Notes under the pieces: model-generated
Databases searched by the model: none
Told to the model about the DNA's origin: nothing
What the model saw: the letters and a program-made list of their open reading frames with translations, nothing else
Translations under genes and position numbers: made by a program
In this document: positions 34,216 through 42,504 of the stretch, in pieces
How the letters are laid out: each line of letters begins with the position of its first letter
Position numbering within the stretch: position 1 is the stretch's first letter
Assembly: GCA_963796675.1 (NCBI GenBank)
Contig: CAWCMS010000001.1
Coordinates: forward strand, 434,001-498,000
Direction of reading: 5' to 3'
DNA from: CAWCDJ01 sp963796675
Lineage (GTDB): Bacteria > Acidobacteriota > Terriglobia > Bryobacterales > Bryobacteraceae
Length of the DNA stretch: 64,000 nucleotides

Positions 34216-36213
34216 ATGCGGAACCTCTCGATCGTATGGGCAGTTGCAGGCGCATCCCTTTGGGCGCAAGGCGGACAGCCCGGAGGCGGCGGTGGAACTA
34301 CCACCGCTCCGACCTACTATGCGACGTACACGCTGAGCAGCGGCTCGGCCACCCAGACCAATCAAACGTATACGGCAACGGCGACCGACACCTCCGGCGT
34401 ATGGGTGAGCAATACGGCCGTGCTGACCCTGATCAGCCCGACGATCACGACGAGCGGCAACACCTCTTCGCAGGACAACAGCAGTTTCTACGGCTTAAAC
34501 GCAGGCCTGCTGGTGACCGGCGGCAAGGCCACTGTGACGGGCGGGACCATCAACACCAGCGGGACAGGCGCCAATGGAGCATTCGCTACCGGATCGGCCT
34601 CTTCGCTCAGCCTGACCGATGTGACGATCAACGCCACGGCGGACGGCGGCCACGGCGTGATGGCAACGCAAGGGGCGTCGGTCACGGTCGCGAATGCGAA
34701 GATCACTACCGCCGGCAAGAACTCGGGCGTCCTCGCAACCGACCGGGGCGGCGGAACCATCACCGCGACGGGCGGTACGATTTCGGCAAGCGGGCAGGAT
34801 TCGCCCGGTATCTACTCCACGGGTTCCATCTCGGTGACGGGCGCAACGGTTCAGGCTACCGGCGCGGAAGCAGCGGTCATCGAGGGTGCCAATTCGATCA
34901 CGTTGAGTAACACCAGCCTCTCCTCCACCTTCACCAAGTGGGGCGTCATGATTTACCAGAGCATGTCCGGCGATGCCTCCGGAACGCAAGGCACGTTCAC
35001 TATGACCGGCGGCTCTCTGCAATACACTCCGGCAAGCGGCCCTCTGTTCTATGTGACGAATTCCACCGGCATCATCACGCTCAAGGGCGTGGCCGCGAGC
35101 GCCAATTCGGGAGTCCTGGTGCAGGCGGCGGCCGGCAATTGGGGCACGAGCGGCTCAAACGGCGGGACCGCCGTGCTGATGGCGGACAGCCAGGCGCTGA
35201 CAGGCGACCTTAGCACGGACAGCATCAGCTCAATCGCCGTTACTCTGAAGAACTCCTCAACGCTGACCGGCAGGGCTTCGAACGCGTCAATCACGCTGGA
35301 CGCATCGAGCGTGTGGAGCGTCACCGGCAATTCGACTTTGACGGGCCTGGTGGATCCGGCCGGCATTTCCGGAAGCTCGATCACCAATATCCAGGGAAAC
35401 GGCTACACCGTGACTTATGATTCGAGCCTTTCGGCCAATAGTTACCTCGGAGGAAAGACATACCAACTGGCGGGAGGCGGGACGCTCGCACCGGCCGGCG
35501 GCACCGCCACGGCCAACCCGCCTTCGATCGCCACCAATGGCGTGACTAATGCTGCGACCGGCGTGCCAGGCATCGCGACGGGCGCGTGGATTTCGATCTA
35601 CGGCTCGAACCTGGCGACAGCGGTAGTGAGCGCGACGTCTTCGGACCTGGTTGGCGGCTACCTGCCTGCGAAGCTCGGCGGCACCAGCGTGACGATCGAC
35701 GGCAACACGGCGTACATCAACTATGTGAGCCCGTCGCAGATCAACGTGCAGTCGCCCGCTTTGTCGAAGACGGGCAGCGTGACGGTGACGGTAACCAATT
35801 CCTCGGGCAGTGCGAGCGCGACCGTCGCGATGCAGGCGGTGATGCCGGGGCTGTTCACTTCCTCGAATTATGTGCTGGCGGTGCGCTGGAGCGATAGCAC
35901 CGTATTAAGCAGCGCGAGCACTCCCGCAAAATCCGGCGACATCCTCGAAATCTTCGGCACCGGTTTTGGCGACACGACCACGGCGGTTTCGCCGGGTTTG
36001 GTGTTTTCGGGTGCGTATGCCACCACCAACCTGCCGACGGTAACCATCGGAAACGTGGAGGCCGGCGTCACATACTGCGGACTGATTGGCGCCGGTCTCT
36101 ATCAGATCAACCTTACCGTGCCATCCGGACTGGGAGCAGGCACCTATCCGGTGGTGGCGACGATCGACGGGGTCAGCTCGCCAACGACGGCGGTGATGGC
36201 GATCGCCAATTAG
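34216..36213 (+). CDS. secreted beta-helix-like adhesin with TIGR03437 C-terminal domain
   Basis: A 665-residue exported protein. A signal peptide (VWAVAGASLWAQ) leads to a Gly-rich linker and about 400 residues of short Thr/Ser/Gly/Ala-rich strand repeats (TGGKATVTGGTINTSG, NAKITTAGKNSGVLATD, TGGTISASGQDSPGIYS) typical of right-handed beta-helix, pertactin-like passengers. Residues about 440-665 form the TIGR03437 domain: WISIYGSNLAT, LGGTSVTIDGN, INYVSPSQINVQSP and a final IYQINLTVPSGL-like strand. No autotransporter barrel or sortase motif is present. The frame extends upstream through the LysM gene as shadow; the ATG at 34216 precedes the signal peptide. Probably surface-exposed; ligand unknown. 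Confidence 0.78.
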   Translation: MRNLSIVWAVAGASLWAQGGQPGGGGGTTTAPTYYATYTLSSGSATQTNQTYTATATDTSGVWVSNTAVLTLISPTITTSGNTSSQDNSSFYGLNAGLLVTGGKATVTGGTINTSGTGANGAFATGSASSLSLTDVTINATADGGHGVMATQGASVTVANAKITTAGKNSGVLATDRGGGTITATGGTISASGQDSPGIYSTGSISVTGATVQATGAEAAVIEGANSITLSNTSLSSTFTKWGVMIYQSMSGDASGTQGTFTMTGGSLQYTPASGPLFYVTNSTGIITLKGVAASANSGVLVQAAAGNWGTSGSNGGTAVLMADSQALTGDLSTDSISSIAVTLKNSSTLTGRASNASITLDASSVWSVTGNSTLTGLVDPAGISGSSITNIQGNGYTVTYDSSLSANSYLGGKTYQLAGGGTLAPAGGTATANPPSIATNGVTNAATGVPGIATGAWISIYGSNLATAVVSATSSDLVGGYLPAKLGGTSVTIDGNTAYINYVSPSQINVQSPALSKTGSVTVTVTNSSGSASATVAMQAVMPGLFTSSNYVLAVRWSDSTVLSSASTPAKSGDILEIFGTGFGDTTTAVSPGLVFSGAYATTNLPTVTIGNVEAGVTYCGLIGAGLYQINLTVPSGLGAGTYPVVATIDGVSSPTTAVMAIAN

Positions 36214-37064
36214 TGCGGCGCCGGCTCGACCGGAAGTTCCGGGCGCCGGCTCCATTCCTGGAAGGATCCGTCGTAGAGACGCGCGTCGAGCCCCAGGTAT
36301 CGCGCCACAAAATACAACACGGTGGCCTGCTGTCCGATGTGGCAGTAGGTGACGGTGGTCTTCGGTTCGAACATCTGGCGCAGCTCCGCTTCTGGCTTGA
36401 GCCGGCCGTGCGCGTCAAAGACCGTCGGAAATGGGACGCTGCGCGCCCCGGGAATGTGGCCGGCACGAGGCATGCTGCCGGCACTGGCACCGGTATAAAA
36501 CTCGGGCGTGCGGGCATCCAGGAGCTGAATCCCGGGATCGTGCAGATGGCTATTGACCCAATCGGCGGTCACTACGCGCGCAGGCGCGGGGTGCGGTGTG
36601 AACGAACCTTCAGCCGCTGCAGGGGCGCCCGCGGAAAGCTCCCGGCCCTCGGCGCGCCAAAGCGCCAACCCGCCATCGAGCAACGAGGCGCGATCTCCTA
36701 ACCCCAGATAATCCAACGTAAACCAGACGCGGGTGGCGGACTGGACGGAGTCGTTTCCGGCGTAGACCACGATTCGGGAGCGGTCCGTGATTCCGAGGCG
36801 GGCGAAAGCCCGTTCGAGAGTTGCCACCGGCGGAAGCTGCAGCCGCAATCCCTGCTCATCGGTGATCGAGATATCCGGAAGAGTTATCAGGCGCGCGCCC
36901 GGGATATGCCCTGCCGCGTAGTCCTGCGGGGTACCCGTGTGCAGGATAACGACGGAGTCGTCGCCTAGGTGGGAGGCCAGCCAGCCGGTGCTGGTCAGCA
37001 TGGAAGGATGGAGTGCCTGGGCCATAGAGACAGAGGTAAACAGGATAGTGGGTAAGAACCTCAT
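36210..37064 (-). CDS. secreted tandem rhodanese (sulfurtransferase)
   Basis: A 284-residue protein with a short signal peptide (LPTILFTSVSMAQA) and two rhodanese domains. The N-terminal domain (TPQDYAAGHIPGARLI, VVYAGNDSVQSATRV) has Ala-Gly-Asn in place of the catalytic Cys loop and is structural. The C-terminal domain (LLDARTPEFYTG, RAGHIPGARSVPFPTVFD) has the active loop TYCHIGQQATV with the persulfide-forming Cys. This matches thiosulfate or mercaptopyruvate sulfurtransferases, here exported. Its stop overlaps the convergent adhesin gene by four bases. It diverges from the TonB receptor gene, whose promoter region it shares. Confidence 0.88.
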   Translation of the reverse strand: MRFLPTILFTSVSMAQALHPSMLTSTGWLASHLGDDSVVILHTGTPQDYAAGHIPGARLITLPDISITDEQGLRLQLPPVATLERAFARLGITDRSRIVVYAGNDSVQSATRVWFTLDYLGLGDRASLLDGGLALWRAEGRELSAGAPAAAEGSFTPHPAPARVVTADWVNSHLHDPGIQLLDARTPEFYTGASAGSMPRAGHIPGARSVPFPTVFDAHGRLKPEAELRQMFEPKTTVTYCHIGQQATVLYFVARYLGLDARLYDGSFQEWSRRPELPVEPAPH

Positions 37065-37091
37065 GGGCTATTATTCCGCGATTCTCTGATA

Positions 37092-37097
37092 TATAAT
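37092..37097 (+). promoter_or_regulatory. possible -10 element (TATAAT) upstream of the TonB receptor
   Basis: A consensus TATAAT hexamer lies 52 bases before the receptor start in an 85-base AT-richer gap between divergent genes. No convincing -35 hexamer is found at 16-18 bases, so this is a candidate only. Confidence 0.3.
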
Positions 37098-37149
37098 CTC
37101 CGACGGTTAGGTTGTTTCGCAACATCGGGTCTGAAAGCTTTTTTAGGGG

Positions 37150-40100
37150 ATGAAAATGAGTGATCTACGTAAGATCGTAGTTTTGTTGTGCCTTGCAATA
37201 GGGTGCGTAGGCGCAGCTTGGGGGCAGACGGTGAACGCCACATTGCTGGGCACCGTCACTGACGTCAGCGGCGGTGTCGTCACCAAAGCCAAAGTAACGG
37301 TAACGGAAACGCAAACCGGCGTAATTCACGCGGTGCAAACCAATGACAGTGGGAACTGGACGGTTCCCAACCTGTCGCCCGGAATTTATTCCGTAGCGGT
37401 AGAAGCCACCGGGTTCAAAAAAGAGTCCCGGACCAACATTTCGCTGCTGGTGGATACCAGCACGCGTATCGACGTCAAACTGCAGCCGGGCAGCGTCACC
37501 GAGACGGTGGAAGTCACTGCCAACGCCGCGATTCTGCAGACGGACAGCGCTTCAACGACGGAGAAGATCGAACGCCAGGTGCTGGCTAATGTGCCGTTGA
37601 TCGGTTCCAACCGTAACTTTCAGACTCTGCTCAACCTGGCGCCTGGCGTGGCTCCGGTTCAGGAGCAGCATTCGCAATTCTTCAACGCGTCCAGCTCGCT
37701 GCAGACGGAAGTCAACGGGCAGATGCGCATGGGGAACAACTTCATGATTGAAGGGTCGGACGATAACGAGCGCACTGGCCTGCTGCAGATTTACATTCCG
37801 CCCATCGAAGCTATACAAACCGTAGACGTTTCGCTTACGAATCACGACCCGGAAATGGGACGCGCTTCGGGCGCGGTGGTGAACGTACTGCTGAAGTCGG
37901 GCACCAACGACATGCATGGTGCTGTGTATGAGTTCCTGCAGAACAGCGCTTTCAACGCGCGCGCTTTCTTCAATCCTTCGGTGGGCCACTTGGCCTACAA
38001 CTACGTGGGCGGGAACATTGGCGGAGCGATCAAGAAGAACAAGCTATTCTACTTCGGCGATTACCTGCGGACGATGGATCATGAGGCCAACACGAACCTG
38101 GTAACCATTCCGCCGAACCAGTGGCGCACGGGTGACCTGAGCGGCGCCGCGCAGACCATCTACGATCCTTCGACCGGCAATCCGCTGGACGGGACGGGGC
38201 GCACTCCGTTCGCCGGCAACATGATTCCGGCGAGCCGCATCAATCCGGTCTCGGCGAAGATCATGGGGCTGGTGCCGGGCACCAATGAAACCTTCAAGCT
38301 CTCGGCGCCCACCAACAACTACTTCGGGCTGCTGCCGTTCACCCGGACGGTGGATTCGTTCGATGTCAAGCTCGACTACAACTTGAGCGATAAGGACCGC
38401 TTGACCGGGCGTTTCAGCTACTCCAAGCCGGTGATCTTCCAGGCGCCGCTGTTCGGCATGGCGGGCGGCGACGGCCCGGGCGGCGCGTTCATGGGGACCG
38501 GCTTTCAGAGGACCTACGTGGGCGGCATCAACTACGACCGGATCATGTCCCCGACGCTCGTGGCGGAACTACGCATCGCGGTTTCGCACTATCACAACGA
38601 GGCCCTGCCATCCGACTACGGAACGAATGACTCCACGAACCTCGGCATTCCCGGTGTGAACCTCGACTCGTTTACGAGCGGGATGGTGGGAATCAACATC
38701 AACGACGGCTTCTCCAATCCCGTCGTCGGCTATTCGGCCAGCTTGCCTTGGATTCGCGCCGAAGCCAATGTCGACGTGGTAAACACCTGGACGAAGACGA
38801 AGGGGAATCACACCATCAAGTGGGGAGTGGATCTGAAGCGGCTCCGCGATGACCTGCTGCAAGGGCAGACCTACAGCCCGCGCGGGATCATCGACTTCAA
38901 CCACTACCAGACGGCGGCGTGCAGTCCGACGGCGATCGGCTCGAACGGCCTGGCCACGAGCTGCAATCCGCTGACGCCGGTGGGGGTCGCTAATGACATG
39001 GCGAGCTTTCTGCTGGACGTACCGGACTACATCGGCCGCGACCTCGCCTCCTACTTCCCGGCCTACCGCCAGTGGGAGTTCTTCGGCTTCGTGGGCGACA
39101 ACTGGCAGGTATCGCCCAAGCTGACCCTGAACCTCGGCGTGCGCTGGGAGTTCTACCCGCCGGCGACGCCGGCCTTCGCGGGCGCCTTCTCCAATTACGA
39201 CTACACCAACAACACGCTCGTGCTGGCAGGCGTAGGCGGAAATCCAATGAACCTGGGGATGAAGACGCATTACGGCGATTTCGCGCCACGCATCGGTTTG
39301 GCCTACCGCCTGACCGATAAGACCGTGATTCGCGCCGGCTTCGGCACCAGCTACACGCCGTTCCCGGACAACACGTACGCCTACAACTACCCGGTGCGCT
39401 CCAACAATTACTACGGCAACGTGGGCGACGGTTATGCGACGGCGCTGTTGTCGAACGGGCAGCCTGCGACCTTCCAGAGCGGGTTCCCGGCTCCGGTGCC
39501 CGTTGCGATCCCATCGAACGGGATCATCCCGGCTACCGGTTCCCTCATCAGCCAGGCCTTCGATGTGATCAACCTGAACTTTAAGAACCCCTACACGGAA
39601 ACTTGGAACTTCGCAGTGCAGCGGGCGCTGCCGGCGCACTGGGCTCTCGACCTGGCGTACGTGGGAGTTCACGGTGTGGACACGGTGGCTAACGTCAACC
39701 TGAACAATCCGTTCAGCGGACCGCTGGGAGGGGGCACGGCGAGCGAACCGCTCTACGCTGCCTACGGCAAGTCGGCGGGCGCCACTCTGCGATGGGCGGG
39801 ATACTCTTCCAGCTACAACGGGTTGCAGGCGAAGATCGACCGGCGCTTCAGCGACTTCACGGTGACCACCGCCTTTGCCTGGCAGAAGGCGATGAACTAC
39901 CAGACCGGTGACGACGGCAACCTCCTGTGGCTGATCGACCAGCGGCGCAGCTACGCGCGCGCGGATTTCGACCGAACCCTGAGCTTCACACAGAGCTATG
40001 TTTACCAGTTGCCCTGGGGCAAGGGAGAGAAATGGCTGCGTTCCGGGCCGGCCTCCTACGTCCTCGGTAACTGGCAGTTGAGCGGCGTGCTGAGCCTGAC

Positions 40101-40536
40101 GACGGGGACGCCGTTCTACATCAGCGCCAGCGGCAGCAGCTTGAACACGCCGGGCGAAACGCAGACGGCCGACCAGGTGGCGCCGGTCACGATCCAGCAC
40201 GGGATCAACACGGGCAACCTGTGGTTCAGCACGTCGAGCTTCGCACAGCCGACGGGCGTGCGGTTCGGAACGACCGGGCGCAACATCCTGAGCGGTCCGG
40301 GCCTGTTCGGACTGAACCTGTCTCTTTCGAAGAAATTCAACATCACCGAGCGGCTCGGCATGGAGCTGCGCGCTGAGACGTTCAATTTCACCAATACTCC
40401 GCAGTTCAGCAACCCGCAGGGCTCGCTGACGAACTCCAGCTTCGGCTACGTCACCGGAACGGTCGGTAGCGGTACCGGCGTGAACGGAACGGGCGGAGGC
40501 AGGGCGTTGCAGTTGGGCGCGAAGATCACGTTCTGA
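37150..40536 (+). CDS. Oar-like TonB-dependent receptor with carboxypeptidase regulatory domain
   Basis: A 1,128-residue outer-membrane protein. After a signal peptide (LLCLAIGCVGAAWGQ), residues 28-112 form the carboxypeptidase-regulatory-like domain (LLGTVTDVSGGVVTKAKVTVTE, PGIYSVAVEATGFKK); residues about 120-235 are the plug (EKIERQVLANVPLIGSNRNF, GNNFMIEGSDDNERTGL); the remainder is the beta-barrel, with aromatic-rich strands, ending GRALQLGAKITF. Such Oar-type proteins are expanded in Acidobacteriota and are assumed to take up plant polysaccharides or other large substrates, unproven here. Two ATGs occur; the second (37156) has a better-spaced AGGGG. The whole gene is free of frameshifts, and a strong hairpin follows it. 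Confidence 0.88.
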   Translation: MKMSDLRKIVVLLCLAIGCVGAAWGQTVNATLLGTVTDVSGGVVTKAKVTVTETQTGVIHAVQTNDSGNWTVPNLSPGIYSVAVEATGFKKESRTNISLLVDTSTRIDVKLQPGSVTETVEVTANAAILQTDSASTTEKIERQVLANVPLIGSNRNFQTLLNLAPGVAPVQEQHSQFFNASSSLQTEVNGQMRMGNNFMIEGSDDNERTGLLQIYIPPIEAIQTVDVSLTNHDPEMGRASGAVVNVLLKSGTNDMHGAVYEFLQNSAFNARAFFNPSVGHLAYNYVGGNIGGAIKKNKLFYFGDYLRTMDHEANTNLVTIPPNQWRTGDLSGAAQTIYDPSTGNPLDGTGRTPFAGNMIPASRINPVSAKIMGLVPGTNETFKLSAPTNNYFGLLPFTRTVDSFDVKLDYNLSDKDRLTGRFSYSKPVIFQAPLFGMAGGDGPGGAFMGTGFQRTYVGGINYDRIMSPTLVAELRIAVSHYHNEALPSDYGTNDSTNLGIPGVNLDSFTSGMVGININDGFSNPVVGYSASLPWIRAEANVDVVNTWTKTKGNHTIKWGVDLKRLRDDLLQGQTYSPRGIIDFNHYQTAACSPTAIGSNGLATSCNPLTPVGVANDMASFLLDVPDYIGRDLASYFPAYRQWEFFGFVGDNWQVSPKLTLNLGVRWEFYPPATPAFAGAFSNYDYTNNTLVLAGVGGNPMNLGMKTHYGDFAPRIGLAYRLTDKTVIRAGFGTSYTPFPDNTYAYNYPVRSNNYYGNVGDGYATALLSNGQPATFQSGFPAPVPVAIPSNGIIPATGSLISQAFDVINLNFKNPYTETWNFAVQRALPAHWALDLAYVGVHGVDTVANVNLNNPFSGPLGGGTASEPLYAAYGKSAGATLRWAGYSSSYNGLQAKIDRRFSDFTVTTAFAWQKAMNYQTGDDGNLLWLIDQRRSYARADFDRTLSFTQSYVYQLPWGKGEKWLRSGPASYVLGNWQLSGVLSLTTGTPFYISASGSSLNTPGETQTADQVAPVTIQHGINTGNLWFSTSSFAQPTGVRFGTTGRNILSGPGLFGLNLSLSKKFNITERLGMELRAETFNFTNTPQFSNPQGSLTNSSFGYVTGTVGSGTGVNGTGGGRALQLGAKITF

Positions 40537-40544
40537 GCGCTGGC

Positions 40545-40597
40545 GGCTCTCTTACGGCCGCGGCTCCGAAGCATCGGGGCCGCGGCCGTGAAGAGCC
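40545..40597. terminator. long hairpin between convergent genes
   Basis: A stem of about 19 bp (GGCTCTCTTACGGCCGCGGC at 40545-40564 with GCCGCGGCCGTGAAGAGCC at 40579-40597; one base bulge) and a 14-base loop follows the receptor stop and precedes the convergent TPR gene end. It likely ends transcription in both directions. Confidence 0.68.
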
Positions 40598-40599
40598 GG

Positions 40600-40908
40600 T
40601 TACAGGTTGTAACGCGCCTCCTCGTAGTCCGGGCGGATGCGCAAAGCTTCGCGGAATTGGGCGGCGGCTTCGGATTCGCGGCCCGGAATCTGCGAGAACA
40701 CCACTCCCAAATTATTCTTCCGGCTGCAGGCGCAGGGCCTCCTCGAATTCCCGCACCGCCTCCCTGGACTTTCCCGATTGAGCATGCATTTCGGCGGAGA
40801 CGCGCGCCAGGCTGTCGCGCGCGGCCGCGGTCTGGGCGTAGACGGCGAGAGTCGCGGCGAGGAGGAGAAGGCAAATCCAGACATCAGGGGATGGCTTGCG
40901 GCGTGGCA
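40600..40908 (-). CDS. short membrane-anchored TPR protein, one frameshift; possible remnant
   Basis: About 102 residues. An N-terminal cytoplasmic stretch and membrane helix (WICLLLLAATLAVYAQT) is followed by LARVSAEMHAQSGKSREAV and two tetratricopeptide units (FEEALRLQPE and AAAQFREALRIRPDYEEARYNL). The reading frame changes near 40713-40720. Similar N-terminal helix and C-terminal TPR sequences are found at the two ends of long TMTC/PMT-like membrane proteins in this phylum, so this may be such a gene with its middle deleted. It could equally be a genuine short anchor protein. The GTG at 40908 is used as start. Confidence 0.5.
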   Translation of the reverse strand, partial: CHAASHPLMSGFAFSSSPRLSPSTPRPRPRATAWRASPPKCMLNRESPGRRCGNSRRPCACSRKNNLGVVFSQIPGRESEAAAQFREALRIRPDYEEARYNL

Positions 40909-40966
40909 CTGAAATATCTATGCTAGCCTGGACGCGTCTTCGGCGCACGGGAATGGAGGAAGTGAT

Positions 40967-41899
40967 ATGAAACGGCAAATCGGAGTGCTGGCCCTGGTAG
41001 CGGCCTGCGTCCTGGGTATCCTGGCGAGGACGGCAACCGGCCCACGCGTGCAGGCGCAATCGCAGACGCAGCCTGCCAACGACGGCAAGTTGCGGATCAT
41101 CATCTTCGGAGCGCACCCCGATGATGCGGAGTATCGCGGGGCGGGAGTGGTGATGAAGTGGGCGAAACAGATGGGAGCCCATGTACTGCTGGTATCGGCC
41201 ACTAACGGCGATGTCGGCCACTGGCAGATGGCGGGCGGACCGCTGGCGGCACGGCGCAAGACCGAGGTCACCGAGGTCGACCGGCAGCTCGGCGCGTCGA
41301 CCGAAGTGCTCGACATCCACGACGGCGAGATTCTGCCGACGCTCGAAAACCGGCGCATGATCACGCGGCTGATCCGCCAATGGAATGCCGATATCGTGAT
41401 CACCAACCGGCCCAACGATTACCATCCGGACCATCGCTACACCTCGATTCTGGTGCAGGATTCGGCGTACATGGTGACCGTGCCGTTCTTCTGCCCGGAT
41501 ACGCCGTTCCTCAAGAAGAACCCGGTGTTCCTCTACTCGCCGGACCACTTCCGCAAGCCGAACGCGTTTCAAGCCGATGTGGCGGTCTCGATCGACGACG
41601 TGATCGAGCCGACGCTCGACGCCCTGCTGGTGATGAAATCGCAAATCCAGGAGGGAGGCGCCAACGGGTACGAGGGGCTGTATCCGAATGATCCGGCCGG
41701 CCGGCAGCGCCGGGACGCGGAATGCCGCCGGGAGCTGGCGGCGCGCTATGCCGGGTACGCGGATCAGTCCCGCGACACGCTGGTGAAGTTCTACGGCGAG
41801 GAGCGCGGGCGCAAAGTGAAGTACGCCCAGGCGTACGAGCTGTGCGAATACGGCCGCCAGCCCTCGCGGGAAGAGCTGAAGAAGATGTTTCCGCTCTAG
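40967..41899 (+). CDS. PIG-L family deacetylase, exported
   Basis: A 310-residue zinc-dependent N-acetyl-hydrolase-like protein of the LmbE/PIG-L family. A signal peptide (LALVAACVLGILARTATG) precedes the metal motif FGAHPDDAEYRG; the second metal His is in NDYHPDHRYTS. ATNGDVGHWQMAGG and YEGLYPNDPAGRQRR are additional conserved segments of this acidobacterial/planctomycete group. The family removes acetyl from N-acetylglucosaminyl compounds such as bacillithiol precursors; this exported version probably acts on glycans outside the cytoplasm. The gene starts 59 bases after the divergent TPR gene; its stop overlaps the next convergent gene by four bases. Confidence 0.86.
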   Translation: MKRQIGVLALVAACVLGILARTATGPRVQAQSQTQPANDGKLRIIIFGAHPDDAEYRGAGVVMKWAKQMGAHVLLVSATNGDVGHWQMAGGPLAARRKTEVTEVDRQLGASTEVLDIHDGEILPTLENRRMITRLIRQWNADIVITNRPNDYHPDHRYTSILVQDSAYMVTVPFFCPDTPFLKKNPVFLYSPDHFRKPNAFQADVAVSIDDVIEPTLDALLVMKSQIQEGGANGYEGLYPNDPAGRQRRDAECRRELAARYAGYADQSRDTLVKFYGEERGRKVKYAQAYELCEYGRQPSREELKKMFPL

Positions 41900-42504
41900 T
41901 GGCCCGATCCCCGGACCCGTTTCCAAAGGCCCATGCCGATACGGCGAAGGTCAGGCTGAAATTCGTCGAGCAGATTGGTCTCGGCCTGACCGACCACGGA
42001 CCATGCCAACGACTGGGCCAGCCAGCCCGGCTGAATCGGGTCGTTGACCCAGTGCGCCGTCGTCAGGTCGGTCACCGTGGAGGCAAAGAAGCGGGTATAG
42101 GCGGGGCGCCTGGTACCGTCCGGCATCCGGGCCGTCACCGCGGACCGCAGCGCATTCCAGGCGCGATCCGCTATGTGGTGCGAGGAAGACGGACGATAGC
42201 GTAAGTCCTCGCCCGTCAGCAGTCCGCCGGCCAGTTCCGCGGTGTTCCGGATCATGCGGCGGCCCATCGACCGCGCGTAGCGCATTCCATACGATTGAGC
42301 TGTGTAGTCCCAGCAGGCAGGGTCGCGCATGGCGTGATCCATCGCGCTATCGGCCGCCTGAATCGCGAGTCGCGACGGGTCGTAGGTCCGGTGGAGGTAA
42401 TTGGTCCAGCGCTCGGAAGCGGTGAAAAAGTCAGTGCTCTGCTGGGCGAAGGCGGAGGCTGCGGCGATCGACAGCGTGAATGCGAGGACGAACAGCAGGC
42501 TCAT
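41896..42504 (-). CDS. secreted protein, conserved in Acidobacteriota, unknown function
   Basis: A 202-residue exported protein. Signal peptide FVLAFTLSIAAASAFAQQ; the mature region has no known catalytic motif. The central segment YGMRYARSMGRRMIRNTAEL, LTGEDLRYRPSSSHH and the loop WVNDPIQPG are patterns I associate with a hypothetical family frequent in Acidobacteriota genomes, many of which are followed by two or three short helices near the membrane. The start ATG at 42504 overlaps the stop of the Gfo/Idh/MocA gene by four bases, so both are co-translated. Function cannot be named. Confidence 0.6.
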   Translation of the reverse strand: MSLLFVLAFTLSIAAASAFAQQSTDFFTASERWTNYLHRTYDPSRLAIQAADSAMDHAMRDPACWDYTAQSYGMRYARSMGRRMIRNTAELAGGLLTGEDLRYRPSSSHHIADRAWNALRSAVTARMPDGTRRPAYTRFFASTVTDLTTAHWVNDPIQPGWLAQSLAWSVVGQAETNLLDEFQPDLRRIGMGLWKRVRGSGH

